DNA from: Betaproteobacteria bacterium
GTDB lineage: Bacteria; Pseudomonadota; Gammaproteobacteria; Burkholderiales; SG8-39
NCBI GenBank assembly: GCA_947482825.1
Contig: CANKMT010000026.1
Location: 1-57,651, forward strand
Direction: 5' to 3'
Length of the DNA stretch: 57,651 bases
Part shown: positions 1-8,755 of the stretch, one piece after another
Layout: each line of letters opens with the position of its first letter
Numbering within the stretch: the first letter of the stretch is position 1
Notes under the pieces: model-generated
What the model was told of the DNA's origin: nothing
Seen by the model: only the letters and a program-made list of their open reading frames with translations
The model's database searches: none
Translations under genes and position numbers: made by a program

Positions 1-638
1 AGCAGAACTTCGCCGCGCAAGACGTAGAGTGAAGCCGTGAAACCGTCCTTGAGATCGAGTCGCAGCGTCCTGCCGGCATTCAGTCGTACATCGAGCAGGT
101 TGATCGGCGTAAAGGTGCGCGCCGGGCCTTTGGCGCCGTTGAATTCGCCAGCAATCACGCGCACCGTTCCGGCATCGCCTTCAAGACGCACGGCCGGAAC
201 ATCCTTGTCCACGATGCCTTGGAAACCGGGTTCCGTCATCTTCGAGGCCGCCGGCAAATTGACCCACAATTGCAGCACCTCAAATCGTCCGCCGCGCCGC
301 GTGAAGTCCTCGCTATGCATTTCCTTGTGCAGCAGGCCCGAGCCAGCCGTCATCCACTGGACGTCGCCGGTGGCGATGCGTCCGCCGTTGCCCGCGGTAT
401 CTTCGTGGTCGACCTCGCCTTCGATGACGACAGTCACCGTCTCGAAGCCGCGATGCGGATGCCAGCGCACACCGCGCTGCTTGGCCGAGGGCTTGAAGTC
501 GGCGGGGCCCGCGTGGTCGAGCAGCAGGAACGGCGAGAGCTCCGGGTGCTCCTGGTAGTGGAAGATGGTGTGCACGGGGAAGCCGTCGCCGACCCAATGC
601 CCTTCGCCCTGCCGGTGGATGCTGAGGATGTGTTTCAT
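1..638 (-). CDS. Pirin family protein (partial, C-terminus off window)
   Basis: The reverse strand is open from an ATG at 638 to the window edge, giving 212 codons of a bicupin. The pirin metal ligands are present: a WHPHRGFET motif with H60 and H62, then H104 and E106 in LLHKEMHSE, matching the His-His-His-Glu set of YhhW-type pirins. Family members bind Fe or another metal; some have quercetinase activity and others are regulatory, so the substrate is unknown. The rest of the second cupin and the stop codon lie beyond base 1. It shares the minus strand with the downstream 2-oxoglutarate oxygenase, but the 72-bp gap does not prove an operon. Confidence 0.9.
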   Translation of the reverse strand, partial: MKHILSIHRQGEGHWVGDGFPVHTIFHYQEHPELSPFLLLDHAGPADFKPSAKQRGVRWHPHRGFETVTVVIEGEVDHEDTAGNGGRIATGDVQWMTAGSGLLHKEMHSEDFTRRGGRFEVLQLWVNLPAASKMTEPGFQGIVDKDVPAVRLEGDAGTVRVIAGEFNGAKGPARTFTPINLLDVRLNAGRTLRLDLKDGFTASLYVLRGEVL

Positions 639-710
639 GGCCGCCCTGCGCCCGGGAAGTTGTCCAGGCCACCAGAATGAAGGCGGTCGGGACGGATTTA
701 AAGCCCCGGG

Positions 711-1712
711 TCAGGCCCCGGACGCCACTCCCGGTTGCTGCTTGCGATACGCGTAGGCGTCGTCGTACTTCTGCGTGATGTATTCCCCGGCGACCGTGCG
801 GGGATATTTCCGCGGGTTGCCCGGTCCCGAGCAGTTGGGCAGGCATTCGACCACGGTGTCGAAATCCGGGTCGTAGAACATCGGGATCGAATAGCGCTCG
901 CGGCCCGAGGCGTTCACCACGCGATGCGGGGTGGAAACGAAGAGGTCGTTCGACCAGCGCGCAAGCATGTCGCCGATGTTCACCACGAAGGTGCCCTCTA
1001 TGTAGGGCGCGGCGATCCACTGCCCGGCGCGGTTCTGGACTTCAAGTCCGCCGACATCGTCCTGCCAGAGAAGCGTCATGCAACCCCAGTCGGTGTGCGG
1101 CGCCGCGCCGTACTGGTCCGCGCCGGCCTCCGGCGGCTGCGGCGGATAGTGCAGCAGCCGCGTGCGCACCAGCGGGCGCTTGTACAGCCCCCGGAAGAAG
1201 TCGCGCGGTGCGTCGAGCGCAAGGGCAAACCCTTCGAGTACGCGTTGCCCGACTTCGAACACGCCTCTGTAGTAATCCTCGACGATGCCGCGCCACGCAG
1301 TTTCGCCTGGCGGCCACTGGTTGACGCCGACCAGCGGCTTGCCGGCGAGCATCTCGGGGGCGCCGGGCTCGAAGGGCCACGCGAAGTTGAAACTCTCCTT
1401 CAGGTCGGCCCGGAATTGCCGTGCGAGCGTGGTCTGGGCGAACGGCACATATCCGCGGTGCGCGGCGTTGACCTGGATCGCCCGCTTGGCCGCCTCCGGT
1501 TGCGCGAAGAAATATTTCGCCGCCATCAGCGTCGCGCGCATGAGGTCGAGCGGCACGTCGTGCCCCCGGACGTAAAAGAACCCGGCCTCCACGGATGCGC
1601 GGCGAATCTGCTCCGCGACCGCGCGCGCCGGCGCTTCGGCCGCGCCGTAGAGCGCGGAGATGTCGATGACGGGAATTGCGCTGAAGTCGCTGCCCAAGGT
1701 GGCCCCTCGCAT
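711..1712 (-). CDS. Fe(II)/2-oxoglutarate-dependent oxygenase, isopenicillin-N-synthase-like
   Basis: A 333-residue protein of the IPNS/2OG-oxygenase family. The N-terminal DIOX_N-type segment begins IPVIDIS near residue 13. The Fe ligands are H206 and D208 (PHTDWG) and H263 (TPHRVVN), and R273/S275 in RYSIPMF bind the 2-oxoglutarate carboxylate. The start at 1712 is chosen because an upstream in-frame start at 1895 would run through the divergent TctC gene. Family members hydroxylate or cyclise small molecules; no substrate can be read from the sequence. Divergence from the TctC operon with only 52 bp between them suggests shared control and perhaps a shared substrate. Confidence 0.88.
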   Translation of the reverse strand: MRGATLGSDFSAIPVIDISALYGAAEAPARAVAEQIRRASVEAGFFYVRGHDVPLDLMRATLMAAKYFFAQPEAAKRAIQVNAAHRGYVPFAQTTLARQFRADLKESFNFAWPFEPGAPEMLAGKPLVGVNQWPPGETAWRGIVEDYYRGVFEVGQRVLEGFALALDAPRDFFRGLYKRPLVRTRLLHYPPQPPEAGADQYGAAPHTDWGCMTLLWQDDVGGLEVQNRAGQWIAAPYIEGTFVVNIGDMLARWSNDLFVSTPHRVVNASGRERYSIPMFYDPDFDTVVECLPNCSGPGNPRKYPRTVAGEYITQKYDDAYAYRKQQPGVASGA

Positions 1713-1764
1713 TTGCCTGTTTGATTGATTGTAGTATTCGCCAAGAACCGAATGGGAAAGGAAA

Positions 1765-2718
1765 ATGAAACTGCTTAAGGCATTGCTGCTCCTTGCGTTC
1801 GCTGCCGCCGCGAACGCGCAGGGGTTTCCCGACAAACCCGTCAAGGTCGTGAACGCGTTCGCCGCGGGCGGCGGGTCCGACATCCTGTTGCGCACGTTCC
1901 TGCCGAAGTGGTCCGAGCTGCTCGGCCAGCAGATCGTCGTCGATTACCGCACCGGGGCCGGAGGCAACGTGGCCATGGAGTTCGTGGCGAAGTCGCCCGC
2001 CGACGGTTACACGCTGCTCATGGGCTCGCCAGGCCTGTCGATCAATCCCGGCCTTTACGAAAAACTCGCTTTCGATCCGCAGAAGGATTTCGCGCCGGTG
2101 AGCCTGGTCGGAACCGTGCCGAATGCGCTGGTCGTAAATCCCGGCGTCGGCGCAACGACCGTGCGCGAGCTGGTCGCGCTGGCCAAGGCCCAGCCCGGCA
2201 AGCTCAATTACGCGACGCCCGGGGCCGGGACGTCGCTGCACCTCGCGGCTGAGTTGTTCAAGCTCAGCACCGGGACCGACATCGTTCATGTTCCGTACAA
2301 AGGCGGTGCGCAGGCGCAAGCGGATGTCATGGCCGGACAGGTGCAGCTCATGTTCAACGTGTTGCCTTCGGCGCTCCCGCAAGTTCGGGCCGGCAAGCTG
2401 CGGGCACTGGCTGTCACGGGACGCACGCGCAGCGAAGCCCTGCCCGATACGCCGACCATGATCGAAGCCGGCATCGCGGACTACACGGCGGTCACGTGGA
2501 ACGGCATCCTCGCGCCAACCGGGACGCCGCGCGCCGCGATCGCGAAGCTCAATGAATCTCTGGTCGGCACATTGCGCAGCCCCGAAATGAAAGACGCCTT
2601 CGCGAAGATCGGGCAGGAACCCGCATGGAGCACGCCGGAGGACTTTGCCGCCCTGATGAAGGATGAGTCCGTCAAGTGGCGCCGCGTGATTCAGGCGGCG
2701 GGGATCAAGGCGCAATGA
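1765..2718 (+). CDS. Bug/TctC family tripartite tricarboxylate transporter receptor
   Basis: A 317-residue periplasmic binding protein. The signal peptide is residues 1-19 (MKLLKALLLL core, ending ANAQ), followed by the family signature FPDKPVKVV and the AAGGGSD ligand loop. Bug proteins bind carboxylated small molecules; most in Burkholderiales are orphans without TctA/TctB, as here. An AAAGGAAA ribosome-binding site directly precedes the ATG. It is the first gene of a five-gene operon, and its stop overlaps the next start by 4 bp (ATGA). A second receptor closes the same operon, so the system may take up two related ligands. Confidence 0.93.
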   Translation: MKLLKALLLLAFAAAANAQGFPDKPVKVVNAFAAGGGSDILLRTFLPKWSELLGQQIVVDYRTGAGGNVAMEFVAKSPADGYTLLMGSPGLSINPGLYEKLAFDPQKDFAPVSLVGTVPNALVVNPGVGATTVRELVALAKAQPGKLNYATPGAGTSLHLAAELFKLSTGTDIVHVPYKGGAQAQADVMAGQVQLMFNVLPSALPQVRAGKLRALAVTGRTRSEALPDTPTMIEAGIADYTAVTWNGILAPTGTPRAAIAKLNESLVGTLRSPEMKDAFAKIGQEPAWSTPEDFAALMKDESVKWRRVIQAAGIKAQ

Positions 2719-3674
2719 AGACCAAGGCCGCGACACTCAGGGAATTGCTGCGCACTTCGCGACCCGTGGTCTCGCCCGGCGTCTACGACGGGTACAGCGC
2801 GCGCCTGGTCGAACAGATGGGCTACCGAACCGCTGCAACCACCGGGGCGGGACTCGCGAATTCGGTGCTCGGGCAACCGGACATCGGCATCCTCTCGCTG
2901 ATGGAGAACGTGGACGTCTGCCGCCACCTCGCGCGCAGCGTGAGCATCCCGATGATGGCGGACGCGGACACCGGCTACGGCAACGCGGTCACGGTCTACC
3001 ACACGGTCCAGTACTTCGAGGAGGCCGGCATTGTCGGCATCAACATCGAGGATCAGGTCTCGCCCAAGCGCTGCGGGGCGATGCGCGGCAAGGACGTGAT
3101 CGACAGCCGCGAGATGTGCAAGAAGATCGAGGCCGCGATCAAGGCCAAGAAGGACCCCGATTTCATCATCAACGCGCGCACCGACGCGATCGCCATCGAA
3201 GGCATCGAAGGCGCGGTGCGCCGCGCAAGGGAATACGCCGCCGCCGGCGCGGACATGATCTACCCGGATGCGATCCGCAACGAGGAGGACGTGCGCAGGA
3301 TCCTCGACGCGGTGCCGGACACGCCGGTGAACATCAACATGGGGTTCGGCGTGCGTTCGCGCCCGACCTCCCCGCTGATCCCGCTCAAGCGCCTCAAGGA
3401 AATGGGGGTCGCGCGCGTAAGCTGCCCGCGCATGCTCACTGCGGCGGCCATTTCCGGCATGCGCAAGGCGCTCGAGCAGATGCGCATCTGCATCGAGACC
3501 GGCGAAGTGATCGACCGCCCCGACCTGCTGGCCAGCATGGAGGAGATCGCCGCGCTCGCCGGTTACGACCGGATCGACGCGCTGGAGAGAGAATTCACGC
3601 TGCCCGAGGACCTCGAGCGCCGCTACGGCGGCGAAGACCGGAGCTTTGTCGTGCACGGCACAGAGAAGAAATGA
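2715..3674 (+). CDS. Isocitrate lyase/PEP mutase superfamily protein, 2-methylisocitrate-lyase-like
   Basis: A 319-residue alpha/beta-barrel enzyme. The metal-binding DADTGYGN motif is at 83-90, EDQ at 112-114, and the lyase signature KRCG with the catalytic cysteine at C120. That cysteine favours C-C bond cleavage (2-methylisocitrate lyase or dimethylmalate lyase type) over phosphonomutase chemistry. The ATG at 2715 overlaps the TctC stop as ATGA and is preferred to an in-frame start at 2676. It sits two genes from an MmgE/PrpD-family protein, recalling the PrpB/PrpD pair of the methylcitrate cycle, although no citrate synthase is nearby. Its substrate may therefore be an imported methylcitrate analogue. 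Confidence 0.88.
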   Translation: MKTKAATLRELLRTSRPVVSPGVYDGYSARLVEQMGYRTAATTGAGLANSVLGQPDIGILSLMENVDVCRHLARSVSIPMMADADTGYGNAVTVYHTVQYFEEAGIVGINIEDQVSPKRCGAMRGKDVIDSREMCKKIEAAIKAKKDPDFIINARTDAIAIEGIEGAVRRAREYAAAGADMIYPDAIRNEEDVRRILDAVPDTPVNINMGFGVRSRPTSPLIPLKRLKEMGVARVSCPRMLTAAAISGMRKALEQMRICIETGEVIDRPDLLASMEEIAALAGYDRIDALEREFTLPEDLERRYGGEDRSFVVHGTEKK

Positions 3675-4570
3675 CACCGAACCGCACCGGGCCCTTCCCG
3701 TACATCCCGATCACGCGCCGCCCGAGGCTTGCCTGGCCCGGCGGCGCGCGGGTCGCGCTGTGGATAAACCCGAACGTCGAGTTCTTCGGGCTCGACGACG
3801 TCATGCCGGGCAACGTCAACGAGCGCGTTTCCCGAGAGCACGCCAAGGTCCCGAACGTGCGCAACTGGTCGCTGCGCGATTACGGCAACCGGGTGGGCAT
3901 CTGGCGGCTCATGGAGACGCTGACCCGCTACGGCATGCGCGGCAGCGCCGCCCTCAACAGCGACGTATGCCTGCACCACCCGGAGGTCATCGAGGAAATG
4001 ATGAGCCTCGGCTGGGAATTGCTCGGCCACAACCAGACCAATGCGCTTCGCCTCAACGAAATGGCGCCCGAAGAGGAGCGTGCCGCAATCAATGCAACGC
4101 TCGAAACCATTGAGCGGGTGTCGGGCAAGCGCCCGGTCGGCTGGCTGGGCGCCGGCCTGGCCGAAACATGGAACACGCTCGACTTCCTTTCCGAGGCCGG
4201 CATCCGCTATGTCTGCGACTGGGTCAACGACGAGCAGCCCTACACCATGCGGGCAGGCACGCCGCCCATGGTCTCGCTGCCCTACACCCTGCAGACCAAC
4301 GACGTCCCGGCGTACTTCGACTTCAAGGCGTCGGTGCCCGAATTCGAGGCGATGATGAAGCGCCAGTTCGACATCCTCTATCGCGACAGCGCGCAGTCCG
4401 GGCGCGTGATGGCGATCGCGGTGCATCCCTTCGTAACCGGCCAGCCGCACCGCATCGTCGCCCTGGAACGCGGGCTCGAATACATCTGCGGCCACGAGGG
4501 CGTGTGGCGTGCGACCGGCTGGGAGATCGTCCAGCACTACCTCGCCGCTGACTTCTCGAAAAGCGTATGA
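3671..4570 (+). CDS. Polysaccharide deacetylase family protein, PuuE/allantoinase-like
   Basis: A 299-residue NodB-fold protein resembling the PuuE branch, which hydrolyses small amides rather than chitin. Visible landmarks are WINPNVEFF near residue 32, SDVCLHH near 97, LGHNQTNA near 119 and the C-terminal AVHPFVTGQPHR. The canonical NodB DDG metal motif is replaced, as in PuuE-like enzymes. It is coupled by ATGA overlaps to both neighbours. In this operon it may cleave an amide or N-acyl group from the imported compound; the substrate is inference only. Confidence 0.8.
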   Translation: MTPNRTGPFPYIPITRRPRLAWPGGARVALWINPNVEFFGLDDVMPGNVNERVSREHAKVPNVRNWSLRDYGNRVGIWRLMETLTRYGMRGSAALNSDVCLHHPEVIEEMMSLGWELLGHNQTNALRLNEMAPEEERAAINATLETIERVSGKRPVGWLGAGLAETWNTLDFLSEAGIRYVCDWVNDEQPYTMRAGTPPMVSLPYTLQTNDVPAYFDFKASVPEFEAMMKRQFDILYRDSAQSGRVMAIAVHPFVTGQPHRIVALERGLEYICGHEGVWRATGWEIVQHYLAADFSKSV

Positions 4571-5946
4571 GGGACGTCGTCGCAGCAAACATCGAGAATC
4601 TGGGCGGCTGGATCTGCTCGGTCGACGCCGCCTCGATTCCCCCGGACATCCTTGCGCGGGCCGCGCGCGTACTGGCCGACGACGTGGGCGCGATTGTCGG
4701 CGCGCGCGACGAACCCGAGGTGCGGTGCTTCCACGAGAAAACGCTGGCCCGCGCGGGCGCCGAAGAGGCGACCGTGCTCAACGGCGGCCGTGCGCGGACC
4801 GATCGCCGCAACGCGGCCGTTGCCAACGGCATGGCCGCGGACTGGCTCGAACTCGACGAAGGCTATCGAATCACTCCCTGCCATGCAGGGTTGTACGTTG
4901 TCCCGGCGCTGCTGGCCGAGGCCGAGGCCGCGGACCTGCGCTTCGAAGACATGCTGCGCGCGCTCGTGCTGGGCTACGAGTTCGTCACTCGCGTCGCCCG
5001 CGCCTGGACACCGCGCGCGCTCACGATGCAATCGCACGGACGCTACTGCGCCATCGGCGCAGCCGCCGGCATTGCGCTCGCGCGAGGAGCCAACGCCCGA
5101 CGTTTCGTCAACGCCGTCAGCACCGCCGCGACGCTTACCGGCCCGTCGCCGCGAACCCATCTCATCGATGGCACGCTGGCGCGCAACGTCTGGCCGGCCA
5201 CCGGTGCGTGGAACGGCTTCATGGCAGTGGAATGGGCCGAGTGCGGCATTGCCGGCGCGCCGACCGCGTTCTTCGACGTTTACGGGACGGTGCTCGGCGG
5301 CACTGCGAACCCGGAGCGCCTCGTCGAAGGTCTCGGCGGGCGCTGGGCGATCGAAGACGGTTACACCAAGATTTACGCTTGCTGCCAGCACCTGCACTCG
5401 GCGGTGGAGGCGACGCTCGGCCTGCGCGAGGACTTGCTCCGCGATGCGCGGCTCGACGATATCGAGTCCGTGACCGTCGACACGCACGCCCTCGCGCTGC
5501 CGCTGGCCGACGCGCACCCGCGCACGACGCTCGGCGCCAAGTTCTCGATGCCTCATGCGATTGCCGCGACCCTGGTCACGGGCACCGGCGGCGCAGCCGC
5601 GTTCTGCGCCGCCACCCTGCACGATCCGATGCTCGCCGGCCTGCGCGAACGGGTGCGAGTCAATGCGTACGCACCCGAACTGCCGGCGCCTAACGACCGG
5701 CCGGCGCGAATCACCGTAAACTTCAAGGGCGGTCGCACCATGCAGGGCGAATGCCTCAGCGCGCAAGGCGGCTCCGATCGCCCGCTGCCGCCGGCGACGG
5801 TGTTCGCCAAGCTCGATGAGCTCGCCGCGCCGGTCTATCCGCACCTGCGTGCCGGTTTCCAGGAACTGGCCTCTTTGCCCGACAGGCGCCGCAAACAGGG
5901 TTGGCGCGCCATCCTCGATGAACTCGTCAGCCCGGAGGCCCCATGA
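4567..5946 (+). CDS. MmgE/PrpD family protein
   Basis: A 459-residue protein of the MmgE/PrpD (2-methylcitrate dehydratase and cis-aconitate decarboxylase) family. It opens with the family pattern of an N-terminal helical segment followed by ARVLADDVGAIVGARDEPE, and contains the conserved helical-domain stretches HAGLYVVPALLAEAEA and KIYACCQHLHSAVEA. Members dehydrate, decarboxylate or isomerise di- and tricarboxylates. The length is normal and no frameshift is seen. It is coupled by ATGA to both neighbours. Together with the lyase at 2715 it gives a dehydrate-then-cleave pair; the exact substrate is unknown. Confidence 0.87.
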   Translation: MRDVVAANIENLGGWICSVDAASIPPDILARAARVLADDVGAIVGARDEPEVRCFHEKTLARAGAEEATVLNGGRARTDRRNAAVANGMAADWLELDEGYRITPCHAGLYVVPALLAEAEAADLRFEDMLRALVLGYEFVTRVARAWTPRALTMQSHGRYCAIGAAAGIALARGANARRFVNAVSTAATLTGPSPRTHLIDGTLARNVWPATGAWNGFMAVEWAECGIAGAPTAFFDVYGTVLGGTANPERLVEGLGGRWAIEDGYTKIYACCQHLHSAVEATLGLREDLLRDARLDDIESVTVDTHALALPLADAHPRTTLGAKFSMPHAIAATLVTGTGGAAAFCAATLHDPMLAGLRERVRVNAYAPELPAPNDRPARITVNFKGGRTMQGECLSAQGGSDRPLPPATVFAKLDELAAPVYPHLRAGFQELASLPDRRRKQGWRAILDELVSPEAP

Positions 5947-6899
5947 TCCGCATCATCCTGTTGTTTGCCTCGCTCGCCGCCGCGCCCGGATGTTTCGCGC
6001 AGGCCTTTCCCTCAAAACCGGTGCGCGTGATCGTCACTTTTGCCGCAGGCGGCGGCACCGATCTCGCAGCGCGCACCGTAGCGCCAAGATTGTCGGAGGG
6101 CCTCGGCCAATCAATCGTCGTCGAAAACCGCGCAGGTGCAAATGGTGCAGTGGGCGCCGAGGCGCTCGCCAAGTCCGCGGCCGACGGCTACACCTTGATG
6201 GTCGGCGCGGCGGGCACGCTCGCCGTGGCGCCACACCTGGCCAAACTGCCGTTCGACACGTTCAGGGACTTTGCGCCGGTCTCGCTGCTGGCGACCAGCC
6301 CTTTCGTCGTCACCGTCAACCCGGGCGTCAAGGCCGAGTCGATCAGGGATCTCATCGCCCTTGCGAAATCGAACCCGGGCAAGCTCACGTTCGGCAGTTC
6401 AGGCACCGGTGGCGCCCCGCAGCTGGCGACCGAATTGTTCAAGAGCATGGCCGGCCTGGACCTGCTTCATGTGCCCTACAAGGGGCTTGGTCCGGCAATC
6501 ACGGACCTGCTCGGTGGCCAGATCAACCTCATCTTCGCCGACGTGGGGCTCGTGGTGGCGCACCTCAAGTCCGCAAAGTTGCGCGGACTCGCCGTCACCG
6601 GCAGCAACCGCTCGGCGACGGTGCCCGACCTGCCCACCGTCGCGGAGGCCGGGGTGCCCGGCTACGCCGCGGGCACCTGGTACGGGCTCTTCGCGCCGGC
6701 CGGAACGCCGCCTGCAATCGTTGCGAGACTCAGCGAGGAAACGCGCAAGGCTCTCGCGCACCCGGAAGTGCGCGCGAGTTTCGCGGCGCAAGGCGTAGAC
6801 CCTGCGGGCAATACGCCGGACCAGTTCTCGGCGTTCGTACGCGATGAGCACGCCAAGTGGGGCCGGGTGATTCGCGACGCCGGCATCAAGGCGGAATAA
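5943..6899 (+). CDS. Bug/TctC family tripartite tricarboxylate transporter receptor
   Basis: A 318-residue second receptor of the operon. The signal peptide (MIRIILLFASLAAAPGCFAQ) is followed by FPSKPVRVI and the FAAGGGTDLAAR ligand loop. A cysteine in PGCFAQ could serve as a lipobox, but the FAQ signal-peptidase-I site fits better. It overlaps the upstream stop by 4 bp. It differs clearly from the receptor at 1765 (for example HVPYKGLGPAITD against HVPYKGGAQAQAD), so the pair is not a recent duplicate. It is the last gene of the operon; about 30 bp later a likely new promoter starts the helicase unit. Confidence 0.93.
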   Translation: MIRIILLFASLAAAPGCFAQAFPSKPVRVIVTFAAGGGTDLAARTVAPRLSEGLGQSIVVENRAGANGAVGAEALAKSAADGYTLMVGAAGTLAVAPHLAKLPFDTFRDFAPVSLLATSPFVVTVNPGVKAESIRDLIALAKSNPGKLTFGSSGTGGAPQLATELFKSMAGLDLLHVPYKGLGPAITDLLGGQINLIFADVGLVVAHLKSAKLRGLAVTGSNRSATVPDLPTVAEAGVPGYAAGTWYGLFAPAGTPPAIVARLSEETRKALAHPEVRASFAAQGVDPAGNTPDQFSAFVRDEHAKWGRVIRDAGIKAE

Positions 6900-6929
6900 T
6901 CGCGACCGGGGGCGCCGCGCGATATTGCG

Positions 6930-6960
6930 TTGCGACATCCGATAACAATTCGTGTATAGT
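6930..6960 (+). promoter_or_regulatory. Candidate sigma-70 promoter for the DEAD-box helicase
   Basis: TTGCGA at 6930-6935 and TATAGT at 6955-6960 are separated by 19 bp. Transcription from here would give an untranslated leader of about 130 nt, as is usual for cold-inducible RhlE-type helicases. An overlapping TTGCGT at 6925 is an alternative -35. The call rests on sequence match only. Confidence 0.45.
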
Positions 6961-7097
6961 TCAGCTCAAGGTCTTGTTTCGCTTCAATCGGTTAGCGTTT
7001 AAGCCCTCTTCGCGGCTTCCCGCCCGGTCCGGTCTCTCCGGAAATGCGCGGGCTTCTCGAATTCCCCTCAAGTTGTAATTCATCTGCCTGAACCGGT

Positions 7098-8702
7098 ATG
7101 GAGAGCAAGACCTCTCCCAGGCCGATCCCCAGGAGATCTACCATCGATACGTCGTTTACGACGCTCGGGCTGACGGACGCGCTTGTGCGCGCCGTTGCCG
7201 AGCAAGGCTATACCATCCCCACCCCGATCCAGGCGCAGGCGATCCCGTTCGTGCTGGCCGGCCGCGACCTCATGGGCGCAGCGCAGACGGGCACCGGCAA
7301 GACTGCAGGATTCACGCTGCCGATGCTGCAGCGGCTCGCAGAACAAGGCGCGCAGGGCGCGACCGGCAAACAGCCGATCCGCGCTCTGGTGCTCGTTCCC
7401 ACGCGCGAACTTGCAGCGCAGGTGCACGAAAGCGTGCGCAACTACGGCAGGCACATGAAGATGCGCTTGGCCATGATCTTCGGCGGCGTGGGCTTCACCC
7501 CGCAGGCCAACGAGATTCGCCGCGGCGTGGACATCGTCGTCGCGACGCCCGGGCGCCTGCTCGACCATGTGCAACAGCGCACGATCGACCTGCGCAGCAT
7601 TGAAATCCTCGTGCTCGACGAAGCCGACCGCATGCTCGACATGGGCTTCATCCACGACATCCGCCGCATCATTGCCCTGCTGCCCCCGGTCAGGCAGAAC
7701 CTGATGTTCTCGGCCACGTTCTCGGACGACATCCGCAAGCTCTCGGGCTCGATCCTGCGCGATCCGGCCCTGGTCGAAGTTGCGCGCCGCAATGTGCCCA
7801 TCGAACTCGTCGCCCAGTCGGTGTACCTGGTGGACCGCGACCGCAAACGCGAACTGCTCACCCACCTCATCAAGGAAGGCAGCTGGCAGCAGGTGCTGGT
7901 GTTCTGCAAGACCAAGCACGGCGCCAACCGCCTCGCGCAGCAGCTCGAGAAGGAAGGCGTCCAGGCCGATGCGATCCACGGCAACAAGAGCCAGCCGGCG
8001 CGCACCAAGGCGCTCAAGCGATTCAAGGACAACGAACTGCAGGTGCTCGTGGCCACCGATATCGCGGCAAGGGGGCTCGACATCGAGGCCCTGCCCCATG
8101 TAGTCAACTTCGACCTGCCGAACGTTTCGGAAGATTATGTGCACCGCATCGGCCGCACTGGCCGTGCAGGTTCGACGGGCGAGGCGATCTCGCTGGTGAG
8201 CCAGGACGACCGGCCGCTGCTCTCGGCGATCGAGCGCCTGATCAGCCGCAAGATCGACCAAAAAAGCATGCCGGGCTTCGAGCCGACGCGCGGCGCCAGT
8301 TCCGCGCCCGAAGCCGACGATCGTCCGCGCCGGCAGCAACAACCCCGCGGAGGCCAGCAACCGCGCCGCGAGAGCCAGGGGCGTCGCGGCGAGCAGCCGC
8401 GACGCAACCCGGCGCCGCGGCCCTCCACCCGTGACGGCGCCCGCCGGCCGGATCAACAGCCCCGGCGTACCGATGGGCAGCGACCCGCGCGTCCGCAAGC
8501 CGCACGCCCCGGCGCGCGGCCGCAGCACGGGCAACGGGCGGTGCTCGCCACCGATCGACTCGAAGAGGAACGCCACGCCCAATTGCGTGAAGGCCAGCGC
8601 ATGGCCCGCGCCGAGCGGAGCGAGGCCGCCCCGGCACCGCAAGCTGCCGCGCCCGTGAAATCCGGCGGGATCTTCGGCTTTCTCAAGCGCAAGGTGGCTT
8701 AA
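7098..8702 (+). CDS. rhlE: ATP-dependent DEAD-box RNA helicase, RhlE-like
   Basis: A 534-residue superfamily-2 helicase: Q motif near 43-48 (PTPIQAQ), motif I AQTGTGKT at 62-69, DEAD at about 174, SAT in MFSATFSDD, and motif [15 protein letters not shown]. The first 390 residues are the helicase core. The remainder is a basic, Gln/Arg/Pro-rich disordered tail typical of RhlE/DeaD paralogs, ending in a hydrophobic FGFLKRKVA. Such proteins unwind structured RNA in ribosome assembly and cold adaptation. The ATG at 7098 lacks a good ribosome-binding site. AGGAGA at 7131-7136 is ideally placed for an in-frame ATC at 7143 (I16), so the true N-terminus is uncertain. Confidence 0.92.
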   Translation: MESKTSPRPIPRRSTIDTSFTTLGLTDALVRAVAEQGYTIPTPIQAQAIPFVLAGRDLMGAAQTGTGKTAGFTLPMLQRLAEQGAQGATGKQPIRALVLVPTRELAAQVHESVRNYGRHMKMRLAMIFGGVGFTPQANEIRRGVDIVVATPGRLLDHVQQRTIDLRSIEILVLDEADRMLDMGFIHDIRRIIALLPPVRQNLMFSATFSDDIRKLSGSILRDPALVEVARRNVPIELVAQSVYLVDRDRKRELLTHLIKEGSWQQVLVFCKTKHGANRLAQQLEKEGVQADAIHGNKSQPARTKALKRFKDNELQVLVATDIAARGLDIEALPHVVNFDLPNVSEDYVHRIGRTGRAGSTGEAISLVSQDDRPLLSAIERLISRKIDQKSMPGFEPTRGASSAPEADDRPRRQQQPRGGQQPRRESQGRRGEQPRRNPAPRPSTRDGARRPDQQPRRTDGQRPARPQAARPGARPQHGQRAVLATDRLEEERHAQLREGQRMARAERSEAAPAPQAAAPVKSGGIFGFLKRKVA

Positions 8703-8755
8703 GCAACATGCGGGAAGGCACGCGCTCGCACTTCTTGTAGAGTGCGCGCCGTGCC

